Assembly (NCBI GenBank): GCA_003574885.1
Contig: PJFC01000003.1
Span: 310,001 to 374,000 of the forward strand
Length of the DNA stretch: 64,000 nucleotides
Direction of reading: 5' to 3'
Origin: Geobacter sp.
GTDB lineage: Bacteria; Desulfobacterota; Desulfuromonadia; Geobacterales; Geobacteraceae
Part shown: positions 53,575 to 63,779 of the stretch, in pieces
Position numbering within the stretch: position 1 is the first letter of the stretch
Layout: each line of letters starts with the position of its first letter
Notes under the pieces: model-generated
What the model was told of the DNA's origin: nothing
Database searches by the model: none
The model's input: only the letters and a program-made list of their open reading frames with translations
Translations under genes and position numbers: made by a program

Positions 53575-53650
53575 AGGCTGTCGAGCGTCTGTGCGGAGGC
53601 GTAGCACAGGCTATGCCGCACAAGCAGACACGAAGACTTACGCAGCCAGG
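53575..53650. repeat. Intergenic repeat with central GGCGTA hairpin, copy 2
   Basis: GTGCGG-AG-GCGTAGC pairs with GCTATGC-CGCAC (53591-53605 with 53610-53621), including a G-U pair and a two-base bulge. It shares CGGAGGCGTA with the repeat at 27507-27600, while the hairpin arms differ. It lies between hldE and gmhB. Confidence 0.5.
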
Positions 53651-53665
53651 GCGAAAAGAGGCGTT

Positions 53666-55132
53666 TCAACCGTATGTCTGGAGAATTTTTTCGATTATAT
53701 TCGTCGTCGACTTCCCGTCCACGAACTCCACCAGTTCCACCCGACCGCCGTAGGACTCGACCACGTCCTTGCCAACGACCCCGTCAGGGGTGTAATCCCC
53801 CCCTTTGACCAGCACGAGCGGCTTGAGGGTTTCGATGAGTCGGAGCGGTGTCTCCTCGTCGAAGATCACCACGTAATCGATACAGTCGAGGGCGGCCAGA
53901 ATGTGGGCCCGTTCCGTTTCCCCGATGAGGGGACGGCGCTCCCCCTTGAGGCGGCGGACCGACGCGTCGCTGTTCAGACCCAGCACCAGCAGGTCGCCAA
54001 AGGTGCGCGCCTTCTGCAGGTACTTCACATGTCCGGCATGGAGGAGATCGAAACAGCCGTTGGTGAAGACAACCCGTTTCCCCTTCCGCTTTTCTTCGTC
54101 GATGATGCCGGCCAGCACATTCAGGTTCTTTATCTTGGTATCGCTGTCCCGGTGGCTGAGGCTCACTTCGTTGATGATCTCGGCGGGGGAGACGGTGGAT
54201 GTCCCCACCTTGCCGACGGCAATCCCTGCTGCAACGTTGGCGAGCCGAGACGCCTCACCGAAATCGAGACCGCAGGCAAGACCCAGTCCCAGCACCGCCA
54301 GAACCGTGTCACCGGCACCAGTAACATCGTAGACCTCACGGGCAACGGTCGGTATATGGTCGATAGCGCCTTCCTTGAGAAAAAGGGACATCCCCTGCTC
54401 GCTTCGGGTGACGAGCAGCCCCTCCAGCGACAGGTCGTGCAGCAGGGATGTTCCGGCCCCGATCAGGCTTGCTTCGTCCCGGATCGGGATGCGGGAAGCG
54501 ATCTCGGCCTCCTTACGGTTAGGGGTGAGGATGGTAGCCCCACGGTACTTGGAGTAGTCATCCCCCTTGGGATCCACCACTATCGGCACTCCCGCCCGGC
54601 GGCCGCTTTCGATGAGGCTCGCCAGCACACGGTGGGTCAGAACCCCCTTGAGGTAGTCGGAAACAAGTACGACATCATAATTTTTTACATGGTCATGGAG
54701 GTAAGCGATAACGCACGATTCAAACTCGGCGCTGAGGGGTTCCCGGGATTCCCGGTCGATCCGGACGATCTGCTGGTTGACGGCAAGGACGCGGGTCTTT
54801 TTGCTCGTGGTCCGCTCCAGGTCCTCGAACAGGCCGCTCACGTCGACCCCCTTGCCGCTGAAGGCGTGGCGAAGGATGGTGCCGTTGTCATCACCGCCGA
54901 TGACGCTGCAGACCCCCACCTGACAACCGAGAGCCACCAGATTATTGATGACATTCCCGGCTCCGCCGAGCCGCATGTCCTCGCGGGTGATATCCACCAC
55001 CTGGACCGGTGCCTCCGGGGAAATCCGCTCGGCCTTTCCCCAGAGATACTCGTCGAGCATCAGATCGCCGACCACCAGGACACTGATATCCCGCGCCCGG
55101 GCAAAAAGCGATTCAATTTCCTTGCGTTCCAT
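53666..55132 (-). CDS. hldE: Bifunctional heptose-7-phosphate kinase / heptose-1-phosphate adenylyltransferase
   Basis: 488 aa from ATG 55130-55132, GGAG 8 nt upstream. N-terminal PfkB-like kinase (about 1-320): GDLMLDEYLWGKAERISPEAP, RLGGAGNVINNL, VTGAGDTVLAVL with the catalytic Asp. C-terminal cytidylyltransferase-like domain (about 345-488): FTNGCFDLLHAGHVKYLQKA (HxGH) and ESYGGRVELVEFVDGKSTT. Makes ADP-D-glycero-beta-D-manno-heptose precursors for LPS inner core. Between gmhA and gmhB. Confidence 0.96.
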   Translation of the reverse strand: MERKEIESLFARARDISVLVVGDLMLDEYLWGKAERISPEAPVQVVDITREDMRLGGAGNVINNLVALGCQVGVCSVIGGDDNGTILRHAFSGKGVDVSGLFEDLERTTSKKTRVLAVNQQIVRIDRESREPLSAEFESCVIAYLHDHVKNYDVVLVSDYLKGVLTHRVLASLIESGRRAGVPIVVDPKGDDYSKYRGATILTPNRKEAEIASRIPIRDEASLIGAGTSLLHDLSLEGLLVTRSEQGMSLFLKEGAIDHIPTVAREVYDVTGAGDTVLAVLGLGLACGLDFGEASRLANVAAGIAVGKVGTSTVSPAEIINEVSLSHRDSDTKIKNLNVLAGIIDEEKRKGKRVVFTNGCFDLLHAGHVKYLQKARTFGDLLVLGLNSDASVRRLKGERRPLIGETERAHILAALDCIDYVVIFDEETPLRLIETLKPLVLVKGGDYTPDGVVGKDVVESYGGRVELVEFVDGKSTTNIIEKILQTYG

Positions 55133-55205
55133 TGGAAGTTCTCCACATGCGGTAAAGACAGAGCACAAAAATGAGTAAAGTGGTTCTGGACGGTTTCAAT
55201 GTTCC

Positions 55206-55793
55206 TCAGGGTTTCATGGCGACATCACCGAACATTCTGCGCTCCACCAGGTCGCAGAGGATGTGGATCATGGTGATGTGTCCCTCCTGAATGCGGGGGG
55301 TATCCTGGCTCGGCACGGTCAGCTCCAGGTCGACTGCAGGCCCGATGGTTCCACCATCCCGGCCGAGAAGGCCGACCGTCCGGCACCCCATTTCCCGGGC
55401 CAGGGTCAGGGCCGCCAGGACGTTGGGGGAGTTGCCGCTCGTCGAAATACCGACAACCACGTCGCCGGGTGCCGCCAGCGCCTCCACTTGACGCCGGAAC
55501 ACCTGCTCAAAACCGTAATCGTTGCCGATAGCCGTGAGGATTGACGTATCGGTGGTCAGGGCAATGGCCGGCAGAGCGCGTCGCTCCAGCTTGAAACGGC
55601 CGACGATCTCGGCCGCCAGATGCTGGGCATCTCCGGCGGACCCGCCGTTACCCATGACAAGCAGCTTGTTCCCCCCGGCAAGGGCCGTCACCACCAGATC
55701 CACCGCAGCCGCCAACGGTTCGGCAAGCTGGGTCTCGATCAGCACCAGGACCTCCCGGTGGGCCTGCAGCTGGGCTCTGATTTCACGTATCAT
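55206..55793 (-). CDS. gmhA: Sedoheptulose-7-phosphate isomerase
   Basis: First step of heptose synthesis, sedoheptulose-7-P to D-glycero-D-manno-heptose-7-P. 195 aa from ATG 55791-55793 with GGAGGGT upstream; the longer frame overlaps the glycosyltransferase and is not used. SIS-domain motifs [52 protein letters not shown] and the C-terminal [15 protein letters not shown]. Confidence 0.95.
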   Translation of the reverse strand: MIREIRAQLQAHREVLVLIETQLAEPLAAAVDLVVTALAGGNKLLVMGNGGSAGDAQHLAAEIVGRFKLERRALPAIALTTDTSILTAIGNDYGFEQVFRRQVEALAAPGDVVVGISTSGNSPNVLAALTLAREMGCRTVGLLGRDGGTIGPAVDLELTVPSQDTPRIQEGHITMIHILCDLVERRMFGDVAMKP

Positions 55794-55818
55794 GGGAGAC
55801 CCTCCGTTTTTCGGCAAT

Positions 55819-56937
55819 TTACCACGAATTGGTGCAAATAGCATCCGCTTTGTCGGCGGTGTACAGCTCAGCAGCGGTGCTGTTAACCCGATGCTCCAGA
55901 TCGGAAAAGGGAATGGCATCCGCCGCCCCGGGGAAAGGAAGTCCATCGACGCCGGTTACCGCGACCAGTGCGGAGTGTTCAGCTCTGAGTGCCGCCAGCG
56001 CTTTTGCAGCACCCCTCTCCGGCATAATGCGGGGAAGGCGGTGCACCCGGATGTCGTCATGGCGCTCAACATATCCCGCCTGCTGCATATCCCGATAGAG
56101 CTGCGCACGGACAAGGAGATGAAACTGGCTCCCCTGACGCGCCCCGGCAAGGACAACAGAGAACTTCTGCTCCACGATATCGAGATCGACCCCTTCGGGG
56201 AAATTGATGCAGTAGACCCGTTCTTCTCCCCACCGCTGCAGATAGAGGGCAATGCTCCGCTGGAGCGTCTCGGCACGCCGGACTTCCGAACCGAGCAAAA
56301 CCTCATCACGGTACCAGACCGTGCAGGCAGGAACGGTCCAGGTCAGGAAACCGCTCGCAAAAGCCCGCCGGGAGTAATCCTTGAGGCACCAGCCCCCGCC
56401 GTCCATTTCTTCCGAGAGACCACCGATCCGGTCGAAGAGCTGCTTTTTCACGAGCATGGCGGCGAGATTGCCGTGACTCACCTCGAACGGCACCCCCGCC
56501 CCTTTGCTGTCCGCGCCGCTGCGCCCCCCGTTGTCCGGGACAAGGCGCGGTGTTATGATGCCGGCATCGGGATGGCTTTCGGCAAAGGCAAGGAGCGGTT
56601 CCAGCCAGCCGGCAGTAACACGGGAGGTGTTCCGGACGACAATCGAAATGTCCGCCTCGGCCCGGGCAAGACCCCGGTTGACAGCCCTGACGTACCCCTG
56701 GTTGACGTCGTTGCGGAGCAGAAGAGCCCGGTCATCGAGTATTTCCGCAAATTCCTGGAGAAGCCGCTCCGTCTCGCGGTCGCTGCCATTATCCACGAGA
56801 ATGAGGCGAGCCCCGGGCGCATGCTCCATGAGGGTAACGAGGCAGTCGCGGGTTTCAACCGGCCGGTTCCATACCGGCACTATGATATCGATTGAATGGG
56901 AATTCACTGCACGCTCTGGTTTCCGGTCACGGTCCAT
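55819..56937 (-). CDS. Family-2 glycosyltransferase
   Basis: 372 aa. N-terminal GT-A fold: [59 protein letters not shown]. The usual DxD position reads IVVRNTSR, so the acidic pair is weak or shifted. The later [15 protein letters not shown] segment resembles GT2 acceptor regions. The C-terminal 120 residues are not recognised. Placed between mreB and gmhA, it probably adds a sugar to LPS core or another envelope glycan. Confidence 0.82.
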   Translation of the reverse strand: MDRDRKPERAVNSHSIDIIVPVWNRPVETRDCLVTLMEHAPGARLILVDNGSDRETERLLQEFAEILDDRALLLRNDVNQGYVRAVNRGLARAEADISIVVRNTSRVTAGWLEPLLAFAESHPDAGIITPRLVPDNGGRSGADSKGAGVPFEVSHGNLAAMLVKKQLFDRIGGLSEEMDGGGWCLKDYSRRAFASGFLTWTVPACTVWYRDEVLLGSEVRRAETLQRSIALYLQRWGEERVYCINFPEGVDLDIVEQKFSVVLAGARQGSQFHLLVRAQLYRDMQQAGYVERHDDIRVHRLPRIMPERGAAKALAALRAEHSALVAVTGVDGLPFPGAADAIPFSDLEHRVNSTAAELYTADKADAICTNSW

Positions 56938-56996
56938 TGAACAATAAGGGGATGAAAAACAGGGAAAATAATGAGCAGGCGGGTATGGTTTAAAGA

Positions 56997-57039
56997 GGGT
57001 AAGGGGCTGTACAGAAGTTAATGCACAGCCCCTTTACCC
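56997..57039 (-). terminator. Hairpin behind mreB
   Basis: GGGTAAGGGGCTGT pairs with ACAGCCCCTTTACCC (56997-57010 with 57025-57039), one bulged base, 14-nt loop. The minus-strand tail is only CTCTTT, so it may terminate partially and lower expression of the genes behind mreB. Confidence 0.7.
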
Positions 57040-57042
57040 GGT

Positions 57043-58411
<1,369 letters not shown>

Positions 58412-59998
58412 ATGCTCGGTATCATGCGAAAGTACAAGCAGTCCGTTATCATCAAAGTGGTCTTCGGCATCATTGTTTTCTCCTTTATCGGCACCATGTT
58501 CCTCGTCTGGGGCCTGGGAGACAGGAATTCCGGCGGCAAACTCGGTTACGCGGCCAGAGTCGACGGCACAAAGATATCGCTTGAAGATTTCCAAAAATCC
58601 TATTACCGCATCAAAAACATCTACGAACAGGTCTATGGACGTTCCCTCACGCCGGAGATGGAAAAACAGATGGGGGTCAAGAAAATGGCCCTCGACAATC
58701 TGGTTGATTCCCTTCTGGTCCGCAAAGAGGCCGACCGGATGGGGATCAAGGTCTCCAAGGACGAGGTGGCCAGCGCCATCGCTGCCATGCCGGAATTCCA
58801 GAAGAACGGCGCCTTCGACTTCCAGCAGTACCAGCAACTTCTCAGGTCGAGCCGTATTACTCCCGACAACTTCGAAAGTTCACAGAAGGAAGAACTGCTG
58901 ATCAAGAAAGCCCGTCAGAAAGTCAAGGACAAGGTTCAGGTGAGTGACGACGAAGCGCTGCAGGCCTTCAAGAAACAGCACGACAAGGTAGACCTCCAGT
59001 TCGCCTCATACTCCCCCGCCGATGTGCGAAAAGAGATCAAGCTGGGAGACCAGGAACTCACCGCCTACCTGCAGAGTCACCAGGAGGAATTCAAGGCACC
59101 GGAACAGATCAGCATCTCCTACGCCGTGATGGATCCTGCGAAAGTCACTGCAAAGCTGACCGTCAGCGAAGAAGAGGCCCAGGCCTACTACCAGAAAAAT
59201 ATCGACCGCTACCAGGGGAAGGGCGGAATCCTTCCCTACGCCGAAGTGAAAGAGCGGGCGAAAAATGACGCCCTCAAGGCAAAGGGAGCTAGCCAGGCCT
59301 ACGAAGCAGCTGCGGATGCCATGAACAAAAACATGAAGGGGGCAAACCTGGCTGCTGCGGCAGCATCCCTCGGAAGCAAGGTTGCGGAAACCCAGCTCTT
59401 TACCATGACAGCCCCGCCCGCCAGCCTGGCCGGTGAGACGGAACTGATCAAGCGCGCCTTTATCCTCAAGGAAGGGGAACTGGGTGGGCCGGTAGAAACT
59501 GCAAAAGGGATTTATCTCTTCAAGATCCGGGAGCGCAAGCCTGCCGCGGTACCGCCGCTCGTCCAGATACGGAATCAGGTCGAGCTCCGCGCCGTCGCAG
59601 ACAAGGCGAAGGAACTGGCAAAGAAAAAGGCGGAAGACGCCCTCGCCTCCCTGGCAAAAGGTGGCGCCGGCCTGCAACTGGGAGAGACCGGCAGCTTCGG
59701 GTATACTGCAACGGGTGAGGTGCCCAAGATCGGCAAGTCGCCTGAAATAATGGAAGCGGCATTCGCCCTTGCCCCGGGCCAACCGGTAGCCAAGACACCG
59801 TTCCAGGTGGGCGACCGCTGGTACGCCGTGAAACTCAAGAACCGCCAGGCGGCTGATACCACCGAATTCCAGAAGACCAAAGACCAGCTCAAGCAGAGCC
59901 TCCTGCCCAAGAAGCAGCAGGAAGCTCTTGACACCTGGCTCAAAGAGCTGAAAGCCAAGGCCAAGATCGAGATCAATCAGCAACTTCTTGCAGACTGA
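58412..59998 (+). CDS. PpiD/SurA-type periplasmic folding factor (SurA N-domain, parvulin-like)
   Basis: About 528 aa from ATG 58412; AGGAG upstream. One N-terminal TM (VIIKVVFGIIVFSFIGTMFLVWGLG) as in PpiD, then a SurA_N_3 domain (VDGTKISLEDFQKSYYRIKNIYEQ; LDNLVDSLLVRKEADRMGIKVSK), a helical arm, and in the second half a repeated parvulin-like region (AFILKEGELGGPVETAKGIYLFKIRERKPA; AFALAPGQPVAKTPFQVGDRWYAVKLKNR). Whether the isomerase site is active is unclear. Assists outer-membrane protein folding. Divergent from mreB, upstream of purC. Confidence 0.88.
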   Translation: MLGIMRKYKQSVIIKVVFGIIVFSFIGTMFLVWGLGDRNSGGKLGYAARVDGTKISLEDFQKSYYRIKNIYEQVYGRSLTPEMEKQMGVKKMALDNLVDSLLVRKEADRMGIKVSKDEVASAIAAMPEFQKNGAFDFQQYQQLLRSSRITPDNFESSQKEELLIKKARQKVKDKVQVSDDEALQAFKKQHDKVDLQFASYSPADVRKEIKLGDQELTAYLQSHQEEFKAPEQISISYAVMDPAKVTAKLTVSEEEAQAYYQKNIDRYQGKGGILPYAEVKERAKNDALKAKGASQAYEAAADAMNKNMKGANLAAAAASLGSKVAETQLFTMTAPPASLAGETELIKRAFILKEGELGGPVETAKGIYLFKIRERKPAAVPPLVQIRNQVELRAVADKAKELAKKKAEDALASLAKGGAGLQLGETGSFGYTATGEVPKIGKSPEIMEAAFALAPGQPVAKTPFQVGDRWYAVKLKNRQAADTTEFQKTKDQLKQSLLPKKQQEALDTWLKELKAKAKIEINQQLLAD

Positions 59999-60067
59999 CG
60001 TCATTCCCATCCGTAACCCAGGGCACCATGACCCGGTGACGGATGAAACCCAAGGAGGATCACTACA

Positions 60068-60958
60068 ATGTCAAAGCCCGTTTTGAATACCGACTTCCCC
60101 GACCTTAAGCTTGCCGCACGGGGCAAGGTGCGCGATATCTACGACCTGGGGGAAGCCCTCCTCATCGTCACCACCGATCGTATCTCCGCCTTCGACGTGA
60201 TCATGAACGAAGGGATTCCGGACAAGGGGTACGTACTGACCCAGATATCAGCCTTCTGGTTCCGCCAGATGGAGGACATCATCCCGAACCACATCATCTC
60301 CACCGACGTCAGGGATTTCCCCGCTGTCTGCCAGAAGTACGCGGCGGACCTGGAAGGGCGCTCCATGCTGGTAAAGAAGGCCAAGCCGTTGATGGCTGAA
60401 TGCATCGTCCGTGGCTACCTCTCCGGCTCCGGCTGGAAGGATTACAAGGCGACCGGCACCGTTTGCGGCATCAAGCTTCCGGCCGGGCTGGTGGAATCGG
60501 ACAGACTTCCCGAGCCGATCTTCACCCCTTCCACCAAGGCCGAACTCGGCACCCACGACGAGAACATCTCCTTCGAGAAGATGGCTGAAATGTGCGGGAA
60601 GGACATCGCCGAAAAGGTCCGAGACGTGACACTCAGGATTTACTCCAAGGCACGGGACATCGCCGATGCCAAGGGAATCATCATCGCCGACACCAAGTTC
60701 GAGTACGGCATCTACAACGGCGAACTGATCATTATCGACGAGTGCATGACCCCCGACTCCAGCCGCTTCTGGCCCAAGGACAGCTATAAGCCGGGTGGCC
60801 CCCAACCCTCCTTCGACAAGCAGTTCCTCCGGGATTACCTGGAGACCCTCGACTGGAACAAGACCGCACCGGCCCCGCCGCTCCCCGAGGAGATCGTGCG
60901 GAAGACCGGCGAGAAGTACATGGAAGCGCTGGTAAAACTCACCGGCAAAGGGAAATAA
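60068..60958 (+). CDS. purC: Phosphoribosylaminoimidazole-succinocarboxamide synthase
   Basis: SAICAR synthetase of purine biosynthesis, joining CAIR and aspartate with ATP. 296 aa, the longer bacterial/eukaryotic-like length. [56 protein letters not shown] and [14 protein letters not shown] are all in place. AAGGAGG precedes the ATG by 9 nt. Followed by a strong terminator, beyond which accessory DNA begins. Confidence 0.97.
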   Translation: MSKPVLNTDFPDLKLAARGKVRDIYDLGEALLIVTTDRISAFDVIMNEGIPDKGYVLTQISAFWFRQMEDIIPNHIISTDVRDFPAVCQKYAADLEGRSMLVKKAKPLMAECIVRGYLSGSGWKDYKATGTVCGIKLPAGLVESDRLPEPIFTPSTKAELGTHDENISFEKMAEMCGKDIAEKVRDVTLRIYSKARDIADAKGIIIADTKFEYGIYNGELIIIDECMTPDSSRFWPKDSYKPGGPQPSFDKQFLRDYLETLDWNKTAPAPPLPEEIVRKTGEKYMEALVKLTGKGK

Positions 60959-60985
60959 GCGGTAACCTTATCTTGGACAAACACG

Positions 60986-61017
60986 AAGCCCCGGTCGGAA
61001 TCGGCCGGGGCTTTTTT
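60986..61017 (+). terminator. Intrinsic terminator behind purC
   Basis: AAGCCCCGG/CCGGGGCTT (60986-60994 with 61005-61013), 10-nt loop, then TTTTTT. Marks the end of core genome before mobile and integron DNA. Confidence 0.9.
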
Positions 61018-61170
61018 GCGTTCACTTTGCCAAAGGAATCAGAAATCGAGAGGGCTTCGTGCCCGCTAAAGGTGCGGAGGAAGCCGATTCGTCGTCTATT
61101 ACTTACTGTTTTTAATTTACGTTTTATCAGAATTTGCGTATAGTTGGCGACAAATTTCACTCTGAATCAA
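61018..61170. other. Gap between purC terminator and IS3 remnant
   Basis: About 150 bp, becoming AT-rich from 61085. No gene or repeat seen. If this was once an attI region, no recognisable attI or intI sequence remains. Confidence 0.35.
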
Positions 61171-61377
61171 ATGAGACCTTCGTGAAAACTCGCCGTCGCC
61201 GAGAGCTTTTTCCAGCTGTTAAAGCGAGAGCGAATTAAACGGCGAATCTACAAGAACTGAGAAGATGCTCGTAGCGACATCTTTGATTACATCGAAATGT
61301 TCTACAATGCGGTACGCAGGCATGGACTCGTCGGAAATCTATCTCCCGTTGAGTTGGAAATGCAAAGGAAATGCAAA
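61171..61377 (+). pseudogene. Decayed IS3-family transposase (OrfB C-terminal remnant)
   Basis: The frame reads AVAESFFQLLKRERIKRRIY, then an in-frame TGA at 61258-61260, then EDARSDIFDYIEMFYNAVRR and HGLVGNLSPVE. These are the last third of the IS3 OrfB/rve integrase domain, where the DDE Glu lies in the ESFF block. A second TGA lies at 61183. The rest of the transposase and the IS ends are missing. The remnant stops where the inverted repeat of the next element begins. Confidence 0.8.
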
Positions 61378-62485
61378 GGGGACGCCCATAAATTTATAAA
61401 TTTCGTAACCAAAGGATGAGAAGTAATGCCACGTAAGGCTCGTATCGACGCAGTTGGCACGCTTCACCACATTATTTGCCGTGGCATCGAAAGCCGCAAC
61501 ATCTTTGCTGATGACGCTGATCGGGATGATTTTGTCTCAAGGTTGGGTGCGATTCTCTCTAACACGTCGACACGATGCTATGCTTGGGCTCTCATCCCAA
61601 ATCACTTTCACCTGCTGCTTCAAACGGGGACGGCCCCCGTTGCCACGGTGATGCGTCGCCTCCTGACGGGATATGCGATTACGTTCAATCGCCGGCATGG
61701 CCGCCAGGGGCACCTTTTCCAAAACCGTTACAAGTCAATTCTCTGCCAGGAGGAGCAGTATCTGCTGGAGTTGGTCCGCTATATCCACTTGAATCCCCTT
61801 CGTGCGGGTGTTGTTTCTTCCCTGGCCGAATTAAATAGCTACCTGTATTGTGGACACAACTGCATGCTTGGCCAAAGAAGCGAACCGTGGATTGCTGTCA
61901 ACGAGGTGCTCAATCGATTCGGAAAGCGGCAGAAGGAGGCATGTAAATCCTACGAGGCATTCATAGCTGACGGTGTTGCCAAGGGAAGACGCCATGACTT
62001 GATAGGCGGCGGTCTGTTTCGTAGTGCCGGGGGTTGGAGCGCAATCAGGTCGGCACAATCTGCTGGAATCTTCCTGAAAAGTGACGAGCGTATTCTAGGT
62101 GATGGCGATTTTGTAGAAAGAGTTTTGGGGGCAGCTGACGAGGAAATGGAAAGAAAGTCGCGGTACCGGCAACTTGGATTTGATCTTGAAAAGTTATCAG
62201 CCCTTGTTGGAGAGATTCTCGGCATCGATTCAGCCGATGTCGAGACCCCGGGGAGACAACCCCGCCGTGTCCAGGCTCGTGACCTTTTCTGTTATTGGGC
62301 TGTCAGGGAACTAGGGATCTCTGCGACAACCTTGGCCAGACGTTTTGGCCTGACTCAGCCAGCTGTCAGTATGTCAGTGGGCCGCGGAGAAAAGTTTGTT
62401 GCCGAAAAAGGATTGCTTCTTGAGGAACATGTCAGGAGACAAAAGTCGGACAGCACGAGTAATTTATAAATTTATGGGCGTCCCC
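61378..62485 (+). mobile_element. REP-associated tyrosine transposase element with perfect 25-bp inverted repeats
   Basis: Bounded by identical 25-bp inverted repeats, starting GGGGACGCCCATAAATTTAT at 61378 and its reverse complement ending at 62485. The 1108-bp unit contains one transposase gene; the right repeat overlaps its last codons and stop. No target-site duplication is visible. It joins an IS3 remnant on the left to a truncated TPR gene on the right. Confidence 0.8.
61426..62469 (+). CDS. REP-associated tyrosine transposase (Y1/HUH)
   Basis: 347 aa. Y1_Tnp domain: LHHIICRGIESRNIFADDAD, the HUH pair H60-F-H62 in IPNHFHLLLQTG, RRLLTGYAITFNRRHGRQGHLFQNRYKS, and the catalytic-Tyr region YLLELVRYIHLNPLRAG (Y112 or Y119). 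The C-terminal third has a DnaA-C/HTH-like segment (YWAVRELGISATTLARRFGLTQPAVSMSVGRG), typical of RAYTs. Appears intact, with GGATGAGAAG upstream of the ATG. Such proteins act on single-stranded REP hairpins; here the flanking 25-bp repeats are the likely substrate. Confidence 0.9.
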   Translation: MPRKARIDAVGTLHHIICRGIESRNIFADDADRDDFVSRLGAILSNTSTRCYAWALIPNHFHLLLQTGTAPVATVMRRLLTGYAITFNRRHGRQGHLFQNRYKSILCQEEQYLLELVRYIHLNPLRAGVVSSLAELNSYLYCGHNCMLGQRSEPWIAVNEVLNRFGKRQKEACKSYEAFIADGVAKGRRHDLIGGGLFRSAGGWSAIRSAQSAGIFLKSDERILGDGDFVERVLGAADEEMERKSRYRQLGFDLEKLSALVGEILGIDSADVETPGRQPRRVQARDLFCYWAVRELGISATTLARRFGLTQPAVSMSVGRGEKFVAEKGLLLEEHVRRQKSDSTSNL

Positions 62486-62646
62486 ATAGGTCCTCCACAG
62501 ATTACGTATTCCAATGCATCGGACATTCTTACGCCATGCTTGGTCTGAATGATAAGGCTTTGAAAGCATATCGAGAAGCTCAACTGCTGAATCCTGCAGA
62601 TGAGGAAATAGCAAAGGAAGTTAAGAGACTAAGCGCTAGCTGCTAA
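62486..62646 (+). pseudogene. Truncated TPR protein (3' end, last cassette gene before attC1)
   Basis: Starts immediately at the right repeat of the transposase element: STDYVFQCIGHSYAMLGLND, KALKAYREAQLLNPADEEIA, KEVKRLSASC and a TAA inside attC1. One TPR motif is complete (IGHSYAMLGLNDKALKAYREAQLLNP). No start codon or upstream half remains. The stop sitting inside the attC R'' box is typical of integron cassette genes, so this was probably a cassette gene disrupted by the element. Confidence 0.65.
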
Positions 62647-62710
62647 CCATCGGCGGCAGACGGTCGGCGCGATAAGGCCGCGCCGCCGCTGGCGCCTCAC
62701 TGCGTTGGGT
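62641..62710 (+). other. attC site 1 (integron cassette recombination site)
   Basis: R'' box TGCTAAC (62641-62647, degenerate), GC-rich imperfect palindrome with CGGCGCG/CGCGCCG, R' box GTTGGGT (62704-62710, fits GTTRRRY). 70 bp. Cassette boundary is after G62704. Confidence 0.65.
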
Positions 62711-62726
62711 GAATAAAAGAGGAAGA

Positions 62727-63179
62727 ATGACAAAGAACCGATTCATAGCAGTCGCAGCATTTCTTGCTGTCCATTCTGCCGTAATTGCCGGGGACGTCCT
62801 TCGCACCGGAGAAATCTCACGTTTTTCCCCGCAAGGGTTCAGTGCCCTCACAACGCACATCATTTCCTTCCTTTGCCTCTCGCTTCTGGTTTTGACCATA
62901 AAACAAAAATTATGGCGAGTCGGCGGGGTACTGGCGGCGTTATCTGCATTGCTTCGCTCCTGCACCACGAGCTTCCCAGAACAGAAAATAATCTTTGGAA
63001 TTATAACGCTAATAGTCAGCTTCGGTTCAATAGCCGCACTCTTCGCTTCGTGGCGGCTTGAGACATTTGATATGTGTTGGTGGGAGCGGAGCGGCCAGAA
63101 AAATACCATGAAACCCATTCTCATACTCCTTGTCGCACTCGGAGTAGTGGCAATATTCCTATACTGGGGAAGACCGTAA
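62727..63179 (+). CDS. Integron cassette gene: four-TM membrane protein of unknown function
   Basis: 150 aa from ATG 62727, GAGGAAGA directly upstream. Hydrophobic segments at about 7-23, 40-60 (ALTTHIISFLCLSLLVLTI), 88-108 (IIFGIITLIVSFGSIAALFA) and 128-147. Short basic loops. Not recognised. It fills a 546-bp cassette (62705-63250) flanked by attC1 and attC2; its stop lies 3 bp before attC2. Shadow frames exist, but only this one fits the cassette layout. Confidence 0.7.
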   Translation: MTKNRFIAVAAFLAVHSAVIAGDVLRTGEISRFSPQGFSALTTHIISFLCLSLLVLTIKQKLWRVGGVLAALSALLRSCTTSFPEQKIIFGIITLIVSFGSIAALFASWRLETFDMCWWERSGQKNTMKPILILLVALGVVAIFLYWGRP

Positions 63180-63182
63180 GGC

Positions 63183-63256
63183 ACCCAACCAGGGCCTTGG
63201 ACGCCGACCGGGGCTGAGAAACGCCCCGGTGCGGGTCAAGGCCCGATCTGTTATGC
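63183..63256 (+). other. attC site 2
   Basis: R'' ACCCAAC (63183-63189), left arm GGGCCTTGGAC, palindromic centre GACCGGGGC...GCCCCGGT, right arm GGGTCAAGGCCC, R' GTTATGC (63250-63256). The left arm carries one extra G relative to the right, the extrahelical base expected of attC. R'' is the exact reverse complement of the R' box of attC1 (GTTGGGT), confirming cassette 62705-63250. Confidence 0.85.
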
Positions 63257-63269
63257 AAGGAAACGGAAA

Positions 63270-63662
63270 ATGATTAAAAACGAAATGACAAGAGGCAGAT
63301 TTGTAGTGATCGGAGTTGTTGTTGTCTCGCTGTGCTTAATTTTTTATTCATGGCGAGGACTCGTTCAGAGTGGCGAGATTACAGCGATGATGGCAATGGT
63401 TATCGCCTATGCTGGTCTGCTCCCTTTCATTATCGGATTTATAGTTCAGTTGGTATTTCTGAAGAGAGCTATTCCATCATATGCAGCTTGGGCACTAGCA
63501 TTGGCTGTGGTTGTCCTTCAATGGATGATCTCAGGAAAAGCACCTCTTATGGTTATGGAACAAGGAGCTATTAGCATAGTGGTCTCTTTGATAATCACGG
63601 GTATGTTTGTAAATTTGGGACTGAAAGCCACGCGTGCCTTTTTTAAAAGAAAAGTGAACTGA
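63270..63662 (+). CDS. Integron cassette gene: four-TM membrane protein of unknown function
   Basis: 130 aa from ATG 63270 (AAGGAAACGG upstream; Met at residue 6 is an alternative). Hydrophobic segments at about 11-27, 38-65 (MMAMVIAYAGLLPFIIGFIV), 72-87 and 98-118. Basic C-terminus (FFKRKVN). Not recognised, and not obviously homologous to the preceding cassette protein despite similar topology. Cassette 63251-63763. Confidence 0.7.
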   Translation: MIKNEMTRGRFVVIGVVVVSLCLIFYSWRGLVQSGEITAMMAMVIAYAGLLPFIIGFIVQLVFLKRAIPSYAAWALALAVVVLQWMISGKAPLMVMEQGAISIVVSLIITGMFVNLGLKATRAFFKRKVN

Positions 63663-63699
63663 CAGGCAAAATGGGAACTTCTCTGAGGAAGAAAAAAAT

Positions 63700-63769
63700 G
63701 CATAACATGCGCTTAGACCGTGACCGGGCGATAAAGCTGCCCGTCAGGTCAAGCGCAGGCCCGTTAGGC
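63700..63769 (+). other. attC site 3
   Basis: R'' GCATAAC (63700-63706), arms GCGCTTAGACC and GGTCAAGCGC, R' GTTAGGC (63763-63769), a classic attC right end. R'' is the exact reverse complement of the attC2 R' box (GTTATGC), confirming cassette 63251-63763. GTTAGGC begins the next cassette. Confidence 0.88.
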
Positions 63770-63779
63770 GTCAAGAAAA

